A stretch of DNA of 46,282 bases. Source: GWE2-51-13 sp041736705 (GTDB lineage Bacteria; Bacillota_I; Bacilli_A; Erysipelotrichales; Erysipelotrichaceae). The notes under the pieces were generated by a model. That model ran no database searches. It saw nothing but the letters and a program-made list of their open reading frames with translations, and was not told the DNA's origin. Positions within the stretch are counted from its first letter, which is position 1. Every line of letters begins with the position of its first letter. The translations under genes and the position numbers were made by a program. Shown piece by piece: positions 38,640 to 46,282 of this stretch. The stretch spans positions 1 to 46,282 of the forward strand of contig JBGSTC010000003.1 of NCBI GenBank assembly GCA_041736705.1, in the 5' to 3' direction.

Positions 38640-39483
38640 GGAGTTTAACCCCGGTGACTTGGATGAAGATTTCTTCCAAGGTCGTTTCCCCGCTATGGAT
38701 GGTTTCAATGTCCTTGGTTTTCAGTACTTCCGCGAATTCATCGTTCTTGATCGCATCTATCGGATAGGTCGTGCTGACGACGTCCCCGTTTTCCTTGTAT
38801 TCCAAGGTGACGGTACGTTGTCCGTATTTGATTTTCAAATTCCGCGGCGAATCGATTTCGGTCAGTTTCCCCTCGGCGATGAACGCGACGCGATCGCAGA
38901 GTTCGTCGACATCGCCCATGATGTGGGAGGTCAAAAACACGGTGCCTCCTTCATGGGCGAACTCGCGGATGATTTCTTTGACGATACGTGCGTTCTTGGG
39001 GTCCAACCCGTTGGTCGGTTCATCCAGAAACAACATCTTGGGCTTGTTTAATAACGCCCTGACCAGATTCAAACGGATCTTCATGCCCTTGGAGTATTCG
39101 CCGACCAGTTTATCCCGGTCTTCCCAAAGTCCCAGTCGTTCCATCAACGGTTGGATTTCCGCATGGTTCTTGTATAACTTCTGGAAGAACTGCAGGTTTT
39201 CCATGGCGGTCAGTTTGGAGAAGGAAATCGGCATTTCGAAACACACCCCGATATCCTCGTAGAACGAGTCGTCGAAGGAATGCAGTTCCTTTCCGTCGAA
39301 GAAGATTTGTCCCTGATGATATGGCAACAACTTAACCAAAAGTTTCTGCGTGGTGGTCTTCCCCGCCCCGCTGGGTCCCAGGAATCCGAAGATTTCACCC
39401 TTCGCGATTTCAAAGGTCAGTCCCTTGAGGGTCGGTTCACTGTTCTTGGGGTACTTGAAGACGAGATCGTTCACTTTAAACAT
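38626..39483 (-). CDS. ABC transporter ATP-binding protein
   Basis: The 285-residue ATPase has Walker A GPSGAGKTT (36-44), signature SKGMK (131-135, Ser-Lys replacing Ser-Gly), Walker B MLFLDEPTNGLDP (from 150) and switch H187. The C-terminal 80 residues form an extra beta-rich domain (KIKYGQRTVTLEY) seen in multidrug exporter ATPases. It overlaps tetR by 8 bases and drives the two permeases downstream. Confidence 0.93.
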   Translation of the reverse strand: MFKVNDLVFKYPKNSEPTLKGLTFEIAKGEIFGFLGPSGAGKTTTQKLLVKLLPYHQGQIFFDGKELHSFDDSFYEDIGVCFEMPISFSKLTAMENLQFFQKLYKNHAEIQPLMERLGLWEDRDKLVGEYSKGMKIRLNLVRALLNKPKMLFLDEPTNGLDPKNARIVKEIIREFAHEGGTVFLTSHIMGDVDELCDRVAFIAEGKLTEIDSPRNLKIKYGQRTVTLEYKENGDVVSTTYPIDAIKNDEFAEVLKTKDIETIHSGETTLEEIFIQVTGVKLHGED

Positions 39484-40096
39484 GGTTGTTCTCCTTGGGT
39501 CGGGTTCCGGTCTGGATGATCGCGAAGATCAGTTTTGCCTTTTCGATCATGCCGGTAAAATCCTGCTTGTAGAAATGCTCCGTCAACATCGATCTTGTGA
39601 TACTAAACAACATCTCGCTGAGGGTCACCGGATCGATGTCCTTCCGGATGATGCCCCGCTCTTGATCGCGACGGATCAAATTGTGGAAGTATTCCATCAT
39701 CTGTGGGTTCAACTTGGTCATATTGCGGATGAAATCGCTGTTGTCCAGATCCATCAGCGCTCCGATCTTATAGTAGTCGGGTTTCTCTTTCATCCAAAGG
39801 ATCGAACGGTCCAACATCCCCAGATATTCGTCATACACGCTATCGTGGGGGGTTTGTTGGACGACCCCTTGGAAAAGGATGTACTTCTCCTGGGCGATCA
39901 CTTGAAGAAGATACAGGTAACAATCTTCTTTGTCGGTGAAGTATTGATAGAAACTTCCCCTTGAGATGTTCGCATCCTTCACAATCCGATTGATCGATGC
40001 CTCGCTGAAAGTATGTTCGCTAAACTCGTGGATCAGCGCATCCATCAACCGTTTCTTCTTCTCTTCGTCCAAGCGCTGAAAGGTCGATGTGACCAT
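39476..40096 (-). CDS. TetR/AcrR-family repressor of the ABC exporter
   Basis: The 206-residue protein has an N-terminal TetR helix-turn-helix: RLMDALIHEFSEHTFSEASINRIVKDANISRGSFYQYFTDKEDCYLYLL. The rest is a helical ligand-binding domain. It is the first gene of the exporter operon. Two identical inverted repeats flank its promoter, so it should repress itself and the exporter until a substrate binds. The start has GGAG at seven bases. Confidence 0.9.
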   Translation of the reverse strand: MVTSTFQRLDEEKKKRLMDALIHEFSEHTFSEASINRIVKDANISRGSFYQYFTDKEDCYLYLLQVIAQEKYILFQGVVQQTPHDSVYDEYLGMLDRSILWMKEKPDYYKIGALMDLDNSDFIRNMTKLNPQMMEYFHNLIRRDQERGIIRKDIDPVTLSEMLFSITRSMLTEHFYKQDFTGMIEKAKLIFAIIQTGTRPKENNHV

Positions 40097-40109
40097 GTTC
40101 CCACTCCTT

Positions 40110-40127
40110 TATGACACCATTGTCATA
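40110..40127. promoter_or_regulatory. TetR-type operator, downstream copy
   Basis: TATGACA and TGTCATA flank CCAT, a perfect inverted repeat that ends 14 bases before the tetR start and lies just downstream of the -10 element. Confidence 0.7.
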
Positions 40128-40130
40128 TCC

Positions 40131-40158
40131 AGTATACTCCTATGGATTTACCTGTCAA
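40131..40158 (-). promoter_or_regulatory. Promoter of the tetR-ABC operon
   Basis: TTGACA (40158-40153) and TATACT (40136-40131) are 16 bases apart on the minus strand, between the two operator copies. Confidence 0.7.
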
Positions 40159-40167
40159 GCAAAATAC

Positions 40168-40183
40168 ATGACAAGGGTGTCAT
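40168..40183. promoter_or_regulatory. TetR-type operator, upstream copy
   Basis: ATGACA and TGTCAT flank AGGG, repeating the downstream operator with the same four-base spacing. The centres of the two copies are 57 bases apart. Confidence 0.65.
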
Positions 40184-40313
40184 AATCTTCCGTTGGATGA
40201 CGAAAAAACTCTTGTCGTAAGAAAGAATGATTCGATTATCTTTAAATGTTTCAAATTCGAATACTACTTCGCTCCAACAAAGCCATTTATTTTAATGAAA
40301 TAGATAACAATAT

Positions 40314-40754
40314 TTAATCGCTAAAATCATTGTATCCTTCACTCCATTCACAATGATCTAGGATACATTTTGAGATTGTAAAGCCATCCTCTTTTCCCTT
40401 GTACTTCGAGTTTTTCTTCGAGATCAGTTGATCTCGCATAAACTCAGCTGAACTTTCTAGGGCATAGACACCTATCTGCGTATAGTAATCGAATCTCTCA
40501 TCACTATACTCATGTTCCAGGAAAAACACATGATCGAGTTGATCCTCAGCATCTTTTACCATCCATCTCCTAATTTCATAACCGTCGGGTTTCTGCGAAA
40601 ATCCTGGCAATCGATTATAGAATTTTTGAATATCCTTGCATTTCTTTCGTGATGAGTAGAAACCAAGTAATTTTCCATCACCAGCGAGCTTCTCGATGAC
40701 ATCATTTTCCGTTTTGTTCCAATGACTGAGTTCATAAACAGTGATTTTGCTCAT
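40314..40754 (-). CDS. Small soluble protein of unknown function
   Basis: The 146-residue protein is mostly charged and aromatic with no membrane segment. The pattern LGFYSSRKKCKDIQKFYNRLPGF..KPDGYEIRRW and the ending WSEGYND resemble the DUF7336-like group, where 'GiYss', 'PGF..yPdgF.i' and 'W.EGF' recur; this is from memory and unverified. The ATG at 40754 follows a long GGGGGGAA site. The gene is more AT-rich than its left neighbours and stands alone, which fits an accessory or immunity-type gene. Confidence 0.65.
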   Translation of the reverse strand: MSKITVYELSHWNKTENDVIEKLAGDGKLLGFYSSRKKCKDIQKFYNRLPGFSQKPDGYEIRRWMVKDAEDQLDHVFFLEHEYSDERFDYYTQIGVYALESSAEFMRDQLISKKNSKYKGKEDGFTISKCILDHCEWSEGYNDFSD

Positions 40755-40868
40755 GTGGATTCCCCCCTTAAAAGACACCAATGTAAGTTAATTTATTTAT
40801 TCTATTATAACTAGTTATTGATTAAGAAGTCTTGAATTTCATTCTACTTGTTGTTTTGAAATAAATAA

Positions 40869-40889
40869 AGCGGATCTAGCTGATCCGCT
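40869..40889 (-). terminator. Terminator of the glycyl radical enzyme operon
   Basis: AGCGGATC and GATCCGCT with a five-base loop are followed by a T-rich tail on the minus strand. The activase stop codon lies inside it. Confidence 0.7.
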
Positions 40890-41787
40890 CGTTTTCAAGA
40901 ACAACGTTCTTGATCTTGTTTTTCTTGATTTCTTCTCTCCAGTATTTCCTAACGTGTTCATCCGCGACTTCATAGAATTCGCGCTCGTTCACCAGATGGA
41001 ACACTTGTTTCTTGCGTAGTTTATGATACGGAAGCAGATCGATCTGAGTGATGTTCGAATAGGTTTCTTGAAGTAGCGCGATTTGCTTGAAATGATCCTC
41101 CGTGTCGTTGATTCCAGGAATTAACACACAACGAAGCACCACGTCTTTCTTCGCCCCCATCAACGTATCCAGCATGATCCTTGGATCGAATTTCCGTCCC
41201 ACATATTTTTCATACTTCGAATCGTCGCTGAGTTTATAGTCCACAAGATAAAGGTCGATCCAATCCGTCGTTTGACCGATGAGTTTCGCCGGGTCGTTCC
41301 CGGAAACATCCAAGGTCAGATGGATGTTTCTCTTCTTCAGTTCGACGGCACATTCCTGGATGAACGGCCATTGATTGAGGGCCTCCCCGCCGGAGAACGT
41401 GACTCCTCCATGTGAAGTCTCGTAATAATCCTTGTCTTTCATCACTTCACCGACCAAGTCTTCCACGGTAATTTCATCCCCGAACCGACCGAAGGCTTTT
41501 TTGGGACAAACATCGATCAATGCGAGGTTTTGGTCATGGATTTCCATGTCGACGACGGCTTTGCCATTTTCAAGCGTGATTCCATTACCCTGTACGAATT
41601 CGACGCATTTTCCGCAACCGTTGCATTTTGATTCATCATAGCTAAGTTGGATATAGGATGCGATCGATTCGGGATTATGACACCAACGGCAACGCAGACC
41701 GCAGCCTTTAAAGAAGACGGTCGTCCGGATGCCGGGACCGTCGTTGACGCTGAAGCGTTGGATGTCGAAAACCAAACCTTTATTCAT
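40876..41787 (-). CDS. Glycyl radical enzyme activating enzyme (radical SAM)
   Basis: The 303-residue protein has the activase cluster motif C29-x3-C33-x2-C36 (GCGLRCRWCHNPE), an inserted ferredoxin-like region with C55, C58, C61 and C94 for one extra [4Fe-4S] cluster, and SGGE (132-135) for SAM binding. It abstracts a hydrogen from the glycine of the partner enzyme. The ATG at 41787 overlaps the partner's 3' end by 8 bases. The extra cluster is typical of activases of eliminases and decarboxylases and not of PFL activase. Confidence 0.92.
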   Translation of the reverse strand: MNKGLVFDIQRFSVNDGPGIRTTVFFKGCGLRCRWCHNPESIASYIQLSYDESKCNGCGKCVEFVQGNGITLENGKAVVDMEIHDQNLALIDVCPKKAFGRFGDEITVEDLVGEVMKDKDYYETSHGGVTFSGGEALNQWPFIQECAVELKKRNIHLTLDVSGNDPAKLIGQTTDWIDLYLVDYKLSDDSKYEKYVGRKFDPRIMLDTLMGAKKDVVLRCVLIPGINDTEDHFKQIALLQETYSNITQIDLLPYHKLRKKQVFHLVNEREFYEVADEHVRKYWREEIKKNKIKNVVLENERIS

Positions 41788-44068
41788 TGCATTTCCTTTC
41801 CAGGATTTCCTTCTGGACATCCCGGTCGAGGTTGACATAGCGTGCGCTAAACCCGCCGACACGGACGATCAGGTCGCGATGACGTTCGGGATGGTGATAG
41901 GCGTCGGTGAGTTCTTCCTGATTGACGATGTTGACCATGAGTTGCGGTCCGCCTTTTCTGAAGTAGGTCGTGAAGAGGGCTTTGACTTTTTCGCGTTCCA
42001 TCGTAAACATGCGGCGGGAGAACTTGATGTTCTGAACGGTACCGGCACTGAGGTCGGCACGTATTTTCGCCAGCGAATTCAACATCGCCGTGGGTCCGTT
42101 GACATCCGCCCCGCTTTGCGGGTTGTTCGCATTGGACATATACATCCCGGCGATCCGTCCGTCGGGGGAACTTCCGGTCGCCCTTCCCCATTCCGTATTC
42201 ACTTGGTTATTGATGACGACGACCAACCAGCTGTCCAATCCGACCTTCGTTGCTTGCGCCGCCACTTCGTTGCAGGTGAATTCATGGAGCTCGGCCGCAA
42301 TCTTATCGACTTCTTCCAAGTCGTTGCCGAATTTAGGTGCTTCCAGCATCCATTCTTTGATTTCTTCATACCCGTCGAAATCTTTTCTCAGCACGTCTTG
42401 CAGTTGGGCCATCGTGAGTTTCTTTTCATCGAAAACCAATTGCTTGATCGCCATCAGGGAATCCGCGGCGTTCATGTTGCCATACATTTCGTTGGTTCCA
42501 CCCAAATGGCGAACTCCGCCGTCTAAGACGGACTTCCCTCTTCCGATGCAATCATGGGTCAGAATGCTGGTATAGATGAAACCGACCGCCTGGTTCATCG
42601 TACGGTAGGAATTCGCATGGGCGACTGAACCGATTTGGATATAGTAGGATAAGAGTTTCTTATATTCGTCGAAAAGTTCATCGAAGCTCTCGATGTCTTT
42701 CATGGGTTTCGTAGAATGGGATCCGGTTCTTGGCTTGAAATCCCAGGTATCCACCCCGTCATTCAACAAGATGGTCAATGATTTCAAGAGGTTGACACAG
42801 ACATTGGGTGTACCGACCCCCATGCCCGAGAGGACGAATTCGCCGCACCCGAAGGGGACATAGTTCTCCGCCGTCTTTTCATCCACATGCATGGTATTCA
42901 TCACGGAGGGGACGTTGACATCGTCGTTATAGAGGATCGGATAGGTCACCCCGGTCGCGATGCTTTCCAACGCCTTGTCCATGATTTCGGGGTCCATACC
43001 CTCGTAGAAACGAAGGGTGAACTGCGGTTCGACGAGTTGGGCGCGTTTGGTCGCTTCGATCGCGAGCTTACAGAAAACATCCGCGTTCTCTTCGTTGCGA
43101 CGGCCTTTCCCACCGACGATGACCCGTCCATTGACGTTGGTGCGTTTGACTTCGATCAAACGCCATTGCGATTCGATCAGGTCGATTGCATCTTGTTCGC
43201 TCAATTTTCCGCTCTTTAAATCGGCAACCAGATAATCCCCGAGATAATCATCCATCCGACCGAAATTGACGACACCGGTCAATGAGGAATACAGCCATGC
43301 CAATTGCATGGCCGAGATCATCGAATTGGGTTTCCCGTGTTCGATCTGCTTCAATGCCGTTAATAGTCGTTCCATATGACGACGACGTTTGGGGGAGAGT
43401 TGTTGATTGATGAGTTTGACTTCGACTTCCTGGATATGATGATGGATCGTTTCGCTCAATAGTTTCAAGGCATCGATCATCGCGTCATAAAGAGTCGACG
43501 AAGCCGGAAGATCACGTTTCTTCAACGAAATAACTTCCTTCAGTCCATCGATGCCATGGTCAAGCAAGAGGTTATAATCGAGATACATCCCACTAAAGCG
43601 GGCGGTGACGATCATCGGATAAAGGACATCGACGAACCGTCCGGAAACATTTTCCACCAGGTTGTCGCGATAAAAAACTTCCCGCGTGTCATGGATTTTC
43701 CAATATTCCATCAGTTCGTTCAAGACATCGTCTTTTTCACCCTTAAATCTCTTCTTCATTTTTTCGACTTGGTCGAAGCGGCAGTAATGTCCCGGCGCAC
43801 CGACGGACGTTACGCTGCCAAACCCGATCGGCAAGGAGTCATACCTTCCGACGATTAAGTCATCCTCGTACATCGGACGGAAGACACGCGGAAAAAGCAC
43901 GCGCAAGCATGCCATTTCACGTTCGAACTTCTGGTTTTCCCGATACGACGCATGCGTCTGGGTATAGCGAACCATCAGTTCCAATTGTTCAAGATCGCTT
44001 AAATAGAGCGGTTCTTTAGCAGCCACCGCCACGTTTTGTTCATTTTTACGGAGTACACGTTCGATCAT
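41780..44068 (-). CDS. Glycyl radical enzyme of uncharacterised subclass
   Basis: The 762-residue enzyme has the glycyl radical loop RVGGFSARYV (radical at G739) and an active-site Cys in PFGCGEFVL (C408-x-E410). PFL itself has two adjacent Cys, so this is not a classical pyruvate formate-lyase; C-x-E is the pattern of dehydratases, decarboxylases and C-N or C-S lyases, although the usual GCVEP is GCGEF here. The ATG at 44068 has GAGGG at six bases. It is co-transcribed with its activase. No microcompartment, transporter or aldehyde dehydrogenase gene is nearby to point to a substrate. The promoter at 44099-44127 is preceded by a GntR-type palindrome. Confidence 0.9.
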   Translation of the reverse strand: MIERVLRKNEQNVAVAAKEPLYLSDLEQLELMVRYTQTHASYRENQKFEREMACLRVLFPRVFRPMYEDDLIVGRYDSLPIGFGSVTSVGAPGHYCRFDQVEKMKKRFKGEKDDVLNELMEYWKIHDTREVFYRDNLVENVSGRFVDVLYPMIVTARFSGMYLDYNLLLDHGIDGLKEVISLKKRDLPASSTLYDAMIDALKLLSETIHHHIQEVEVKLINQQLSPKRRRHMERLLTALKQIEHGKPNSMISAMQLAWLYSSLTGVVNFGRMDDYLGDYLVADLKSGKLSEQDAIDLIESQWRLIEVKRTNVNGRVIVGGKGRRNEENADVFCKLAIEATKRAQLVEPQFTLRFYEGMDPEIMDKALESIATGVTYPILYNDDVNVPSVMNTMHVDEKTAENYVPFGCGEFVLSGMGVGTPNVCVNLLKSLTILLNDGVDTWDFKPRTGSHSTKPMKDIESFDELFDEYKKLLSYYIQIGSVAHANSYRTMNQAVGFIYTSILTHDCIGRGKSVLDGGVRHLGGTNEMYGNMNAADSLMAIKQLVFDEKKLTMAQLQDVLRKDFDGYEEIKEWMLEAPKFGNDLEEVDKIAAELHEFTCNEVAAQATKVGLDSWLVVVINNQVNTEWGRATGSSPDGRIAGMYMSNANNPQSGADVNGPTAMLNSLAKIRADLSAGTVQNIKFSRRMFTMEREKVKALFTTYFRKGGPQLMVNIVNQEELTDAYHHPERHRDLIVRVGGFSARYVNLDRDVQKEILERKCNE

Positions 44069-44098
44069 CGGATTCCCTCGCTTTGTGTTTACCCTTGA

Positions 44099-44127
44099 AT
44101 TATACGCCCCTCCGTCGATCAAATCAA
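44099..44127 (-). promoter_or_regulatory. Promoter of the glycyl radical enzyme operon
   Basis: TTGATT (44127-44122) and a perfect TATAAT (44104-44099) are separated by 17 bases on the minus strand, 31 bases before the start codon. Confidence 0.65.
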
Positions 44128-44142
44128 TGATTTTTATGTTAC

Positions 44143-44154
44143 TTGTATATACAA
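44143..44154. promoter_or_regulatory. GntR/HutC-type palindrome upstream of the glycyl radical enzyme
   Basis: TTGTATATACAA is a perfect 12-base palindrome about 15 bases upstream of the -35 element. It has the TGTATATACA core used by HutC-type GntR regulators. No such regulator is in the window. Confidence 0.45.
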
Positions 44155-44302
44155 ATTTGCAGTAATGAATTCAAGTATAGGAAATTGATAGTTGGAACTG
44201 CTCTTGTATGCATTTATTGTCTCTTAGGACCATGAAATCATTTAGAAGATTTATGAATCAGTTAGAAATAGAAAAAACCGAATTGAGGGATTTCGGGGCA
44301 CA

Positions 44303-44335
44303 TGGTATGGGGTAAAGTTGGTGGAGGTGAGCCGA
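44303..44335 (+). pseudogene. Possible TnpB (IS605/IS607) remnant
   Basis: The plus-strand frame reads WYGVKLVEVSR, which matches the strand before the zinc finger in TnpB/OrfB proteins (usually followed by P-S-S-K-x-C). Here the frame continues with VSRYPPN and then a stop, so any gene is decayed. Short match; low certainty. Confidence 0.3.
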
Positions 44336-44452
44336 GTATCACGATATCCACCAAATTGAGTCGTAATGAACTCAAATCAAAGTAGTTACAAAACTCGCTA
44401 TCTCCTTTTCTCAATTTGGGAAACAGACCAGTAAACTAAAGAGCGATAACAT

Positions 44453-44620
44453 ATGCGTTCCCTTAATCAACTCGATTATGGAAACCATCGTTATCGCCAT
44501 TCATTCGAGTACATGACTCACTTCTACGACAGAGTGTTTGATCTACCAAGTGTAGATCAAAAGTTAATTATCAGCCTCTATAATGCATTGTTTAAACATG
44601 GTGTCGATAACAGGAATTGA
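44453..44620 (+). CDS. Short open frame of doubtful coding status
   Basis: ATG to TGA gives 55 residues starting MRSLNQLDYGNHRYRHSFEY. No clear ribosome binding site, no recognisable domain, and it contains a hairpin. It may be the end of a decayed gene. Listed only because the region is otherwise empty. Confidence 0.15.
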   Translation: MRSLNQLDYGNHRYRHSFEYMTHFYDRVFDLPSVDQKLIISLYNALFKHGVDNRN

Positions 44621-44876
44621 TTTATACCATTCCCATTTCTCCAAAAGCCTCATTTCAATGCATATTCGTTCATTTCGATGCAGTGTTTTTCCTATTTTTA
44701 ACATTTTGTATGGCCAAATGTATGGTCATGTTTAAATGCTAACCGCTCCAAGAAGTGCCAAAATACATAGTAAAGTTGATTTCACAGATCTTCATGCTAA
44801 AGCAAAATATTATCAAATTTGCCTTTCACCTGATTGATCATGAACTTAACAAACGAAGTAAATTATCTATTTGAGT

Positions 44877-45455
44877 TTAATCAAGCCATTTAAACCTGCG
44901 ATTTATATTCAATTCGGGATAAGGTCGATCCTTGACAAACTGACACAGTTTTGGAATCATTATGATAAAGGCAAAGGTTGAAAATACAAATGCAGTCATC
45001 GCCGCGACTAGTGATATTCGAGACAAATAAACATATGTCTGCAAAGTTAAATTAGTCAGCATACTCATGAAGAGAGCTTTCGAACCGTCTCTGACAACAG
45101 CAGTATGGCCAAAATAAAGTCTATTGACATCATTCTTAACTTGACGCATGATGTAAACCTCTCGATAAACAATTGACGATATTAAAACTCCAAGGAAAAC
45201 AATGATCGAAACTCCATCCACGAAAAAGTTCGAAATATCTCTCTGATAAAAATATATTAGTATTAGTGTTCCGAAAAATTCACTCGGCTCCGATACAAAA
45301 ACCATGCTATTGTATGCGCGATTCCTAGCCTTCTGCTGATCTGGATGGGTAATTCCATTATGAAAAATAAAGTAATGTTTGAGTATAAGAAACACTTCCA
45401 AAAGTATTAGTAAATCGAGTATTACAATCTGAATCAAACAGGTAAATATCTCCAT
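44877..45455 (-). CDS. Multi-pass membrane protein, candidate immunity protein of the Rhs toxin
   Basis: The 192-residue protein has about four membrane helices: residues about 4-25, 60-75, 80-98 and 145-165 (LVAAMTAFVFSTFAFIIMI). A loop after the first helix reads HPDQQKARNRAYNS. The start at 45455 has AGGA at eight bases; an ATG three codons earlier is possible. Either start overlaps the end of the Rhs gene, so it is co-translated with it. Immediate overlap with the variable tip is the classic location of an immunity gene, and membrane toxins need membrane immunity proteins. No family is recognised. Confidence 0.7.
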   Translation of the reverse strand: MEIFTCLIQIVILDLLILLEVFLILKHYFIFHNGITHPDQQKARNRAYNSMVFVSEPSEFFGTLILIYFYQRDISNFFVDGVSIIVFLGVLISSIVYREVYIMRQVKNDVNRLYFGHTAVVRDGSKALFMSMLTNLTLQTYVYLSRISLVAAMTAFVFSTFAFIIMIPKLCQFVKDRPYPELNINRRFKWLD

Positions 45456-46282
45456 TTCCACCATCCTATCTCGAGTTTGTAAGATTTTCCATTGTATGCT
45501 GCCTTAAGCATTTTAAACGCGGAGACTATATCAGGAGCTGCTGCTAATAAAGCTAACTCTCCGAGACTTTTAAGAAATAATCCAGTCACAAATCCAGGCA
45601 AACCTAAAGTTGTCATTAATGCAACGTTTACACCCACAATAATAGCAAATATAACTCCACTATAATCTGAAATCACAGTTTGCAACCAAATCGCAAATCC
45701 TGTAGGTAATCCTACAAATATCCCAGCGCCATATATGAAGATTAATTTACTGATAATATCCTTTGATTTGTTCAATCCCATAAATCCAGTAAGTCCATCA
45801 TAAAGAGATTTCAATGTAAGTGCGATGCTCAAAAGTGCACAGACAATTGTCCCAACTATACCGAGTCTGAATGACATATATCCTGACGGATCAATATTCA
45901 TAGTAGGATTACTCAATCCATAATTAAACAGATTGTGTGCTATCAATGAATCTTGTGATATACCTAGCACACTTACATCATCCGCATTGATAAACCGACC
46001 CCATTGCGGGTTGTAGTAGCGACTCTGGAGATAGTAAAGTCCAGTTTCCGTATCATAGCGATATCCGCGATAACGATAAGGATTAAGCACTCCTACGGTA
46101 CTTGCTAACGAACCTGTGATCGTGAGTCCTTCACCCCATGCCGAATAGGTGTAGGAGACAACCTGATTTCCGTTTCCATCCAACAAACCAATGATATCAT
46201 CTTGTGCATTGCGAATATAGTAGTATTCGGTGGAAACTCCGGCTTCCGTCAAATTCATCGAAATAAGTTTGTCTTGCGCATC
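45434..46282 (-). CDS. Rhs/YD-repeat protein, 3' end with hydrophobic C-terminal tip
   Basis: The frame is open to the window edge, so the protein is missing its start; 282 residues are visible. The first part is the Rhs core end: DDIIGLLDGNGNQVVSYTYSAWGE, YRYRGYRYDTETGLYYLQSRYYNPQWGRFINADD, then LSNPTMNIDPSGY, where the conserved core stops and the variable tip begins. The 148-residue tip (encoded by 45880-45437) has three hydrophobic segments (LGIVGTIVCALLSIALTLKSLY, an IYGAGIFVGLPTGFAIWL stretch and VIFAIIVGVNVALMTTLGLPG) and a charged tail. Rhs tips are usually secreted toxins. This one looks membrane-active rather than enzymatic. The delivery part lies outside the window. Confidence 0.85.
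   Translation of the reverse strand, partial: DAQDKLISMNLTEAGVSTEYYYIRNAQDDIIGLLDGNGNQVVSYTYSAWGEGLTITGSLASTVGVLNPYRYRGYRYDTETGLYYLQSRYYNPQWGRFINADDVSVLGISQDSLIAHNLFNYGLSNPTMNIDPSGYMSFRLGIVGTIVCALLSIALTLKSLYDGLTGFMGLNKSKDIISKLIFIYGAGIFVGLPTGFAIWLQTVISDYSGVIFAIIVGVNVALMTTLGLPGFVTGLFLKSLGELALLAAAPDIVSAFKMLKAAYNGKSYKLEIGWWKWRYLPV

Larger units (their letters stand above)
44069..44876. other. 808-base AT-rich region without an intact gene
   Basis: The left 90 bases hold the promoter and candidate operator of the glycyl radical enzyme. The rest shows a possible decayed TnpB-like fragment (44303-44335), a 55-codon frame at 44453-44620 and a small hairpin GATCTAC-CAAGT-GTAGATC (44540-44558). No RNA gene is evident. 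Composition matches the Rhs-side genes and suggests recent gain or decay. Confidence 0.55.

Noticed and set aside
41780..44068. Annotation as pyruvate formate-lyase
   Set aside because: The Cys-Cys pair of PFL is absent. The active site is C-x-E, and the activase carries an extra cluster region.
46256..46258. Start of the Rhs protein at this ATG
   Set aside because: The frame stays open to the window edge, and the upstream codons continue Rhs-like sequence, so the gene is truncated by the window.
1..46282. CRISPR arrays, tRNA or rRNA genes
   Set aside because: No regularly spaced direct repeats, cloverleaf or conserved rRNA stretches were seen on either strand.

Overview
The window looks like the chromosome of a low-GC-lineage Gram-positive anaerobe (Bacillota, or the Acholeplasma/Izemoplasma side of the Mycoplasmatota). 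The lineage is inferred, not proven. The support is: CcpA-type cre-like sites, a type II fatty acid locus that uses FabK, strong AGGAGG ribosome binding sites, MurR/RpiR, MarR and ArsR regulators, and oxygen-sensitive enzymes (aldehyde:ferredoxin oxidoreductase, 2-oxoacid:ferredoxin oxidoreductase, a glycyl radical enzyme). TGA is a stop and TGG encodes Trp throughout, so the reassigned mycoplasma code is excluded. Base composition is fairly even up to about 40 kb and then becomes visibly AT-rich towards the right end.

Layout. 1-141: tail of an IS3-family insertion sequence. 148-2783: HAD phosphatase, SDR oxidoreductase and a DUF438/hemerythrin/PAS protein, all on the minus strand from their own promoter. 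2846-6379: a tungsten-enzyme cluster with MoaD-like sulfur carrier, tungsten aldehyde:ferredoxin oxidoreductase (AOR), a 60-residue ankyrin protein and a radical-SAM/SPASM maturase. The AOR transcript starts with what reads as a molybdenum/tungsten cofactor riboswitch ending in an intrinsic terminator. 6537-9757: ArsB/NhaD-type permease, YkvA-like protein and RocB-like M20 hydrolase. 9826-14116: a six-gene, tightly overlapping operon (leucine dehydrogenase, P-loop ATPase, ferredoxin, and alpha, beta and gamma subunits of a 2-oxoacid:ferredoxin oxidoreductase) that would ferment branched-chain amino acids to acyl-CoA and reduced ferredoxin, which could be recycled by AOR. 14615-19033: M15 carboxypeptidase, three tandem SHOCT membrane proteins, and an ArsP-like permease/thioredoxin/ArsR module with matching operator sites.

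19117-29205: a complete type II fatty acid synthesis operon in the order acpP-accB-accC-accD-accA-fabH-fabK-(nitronate monooxygenase-like)-fabD-fabG-fabF-fabZ. Biotin ligase birA is divergent from it at 29343. 30086-31405: a MarR-controlled flavodoxin/FMN-binding pair. 31519-36941: RpiR regulator, DUF4230 protein, XRE regulator, family 1 glycosidase, AEC transporter and an unknown multi-pass membrane protein. 36973-40096: a TetR-controlled ABC exporter operon whose promoter lies between two copies of the same inverted repeat.

40314-46282 is the accessory end. It holds a small unknown protein, an uncharacterised glycyl radical enzyme with its activase (C-x-E active site, so not a classical pyruvate formate-lyase), an 800-base gap with a possible decayed transposon gene, and the 3' end of an Rhs/YD-repeat protein. 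That protein's variable tip is strongly hydrophobic and is followed directly by an overlapping multi-pass membrane gene, which suggests an undescribed membrane-acting toxin/immunity pair. The most interesting items are the cofactor riboswitch on the AOR gene, the Rhs tip/immunity pair, the glycyl radical enzyme and the SHOCT triplet.
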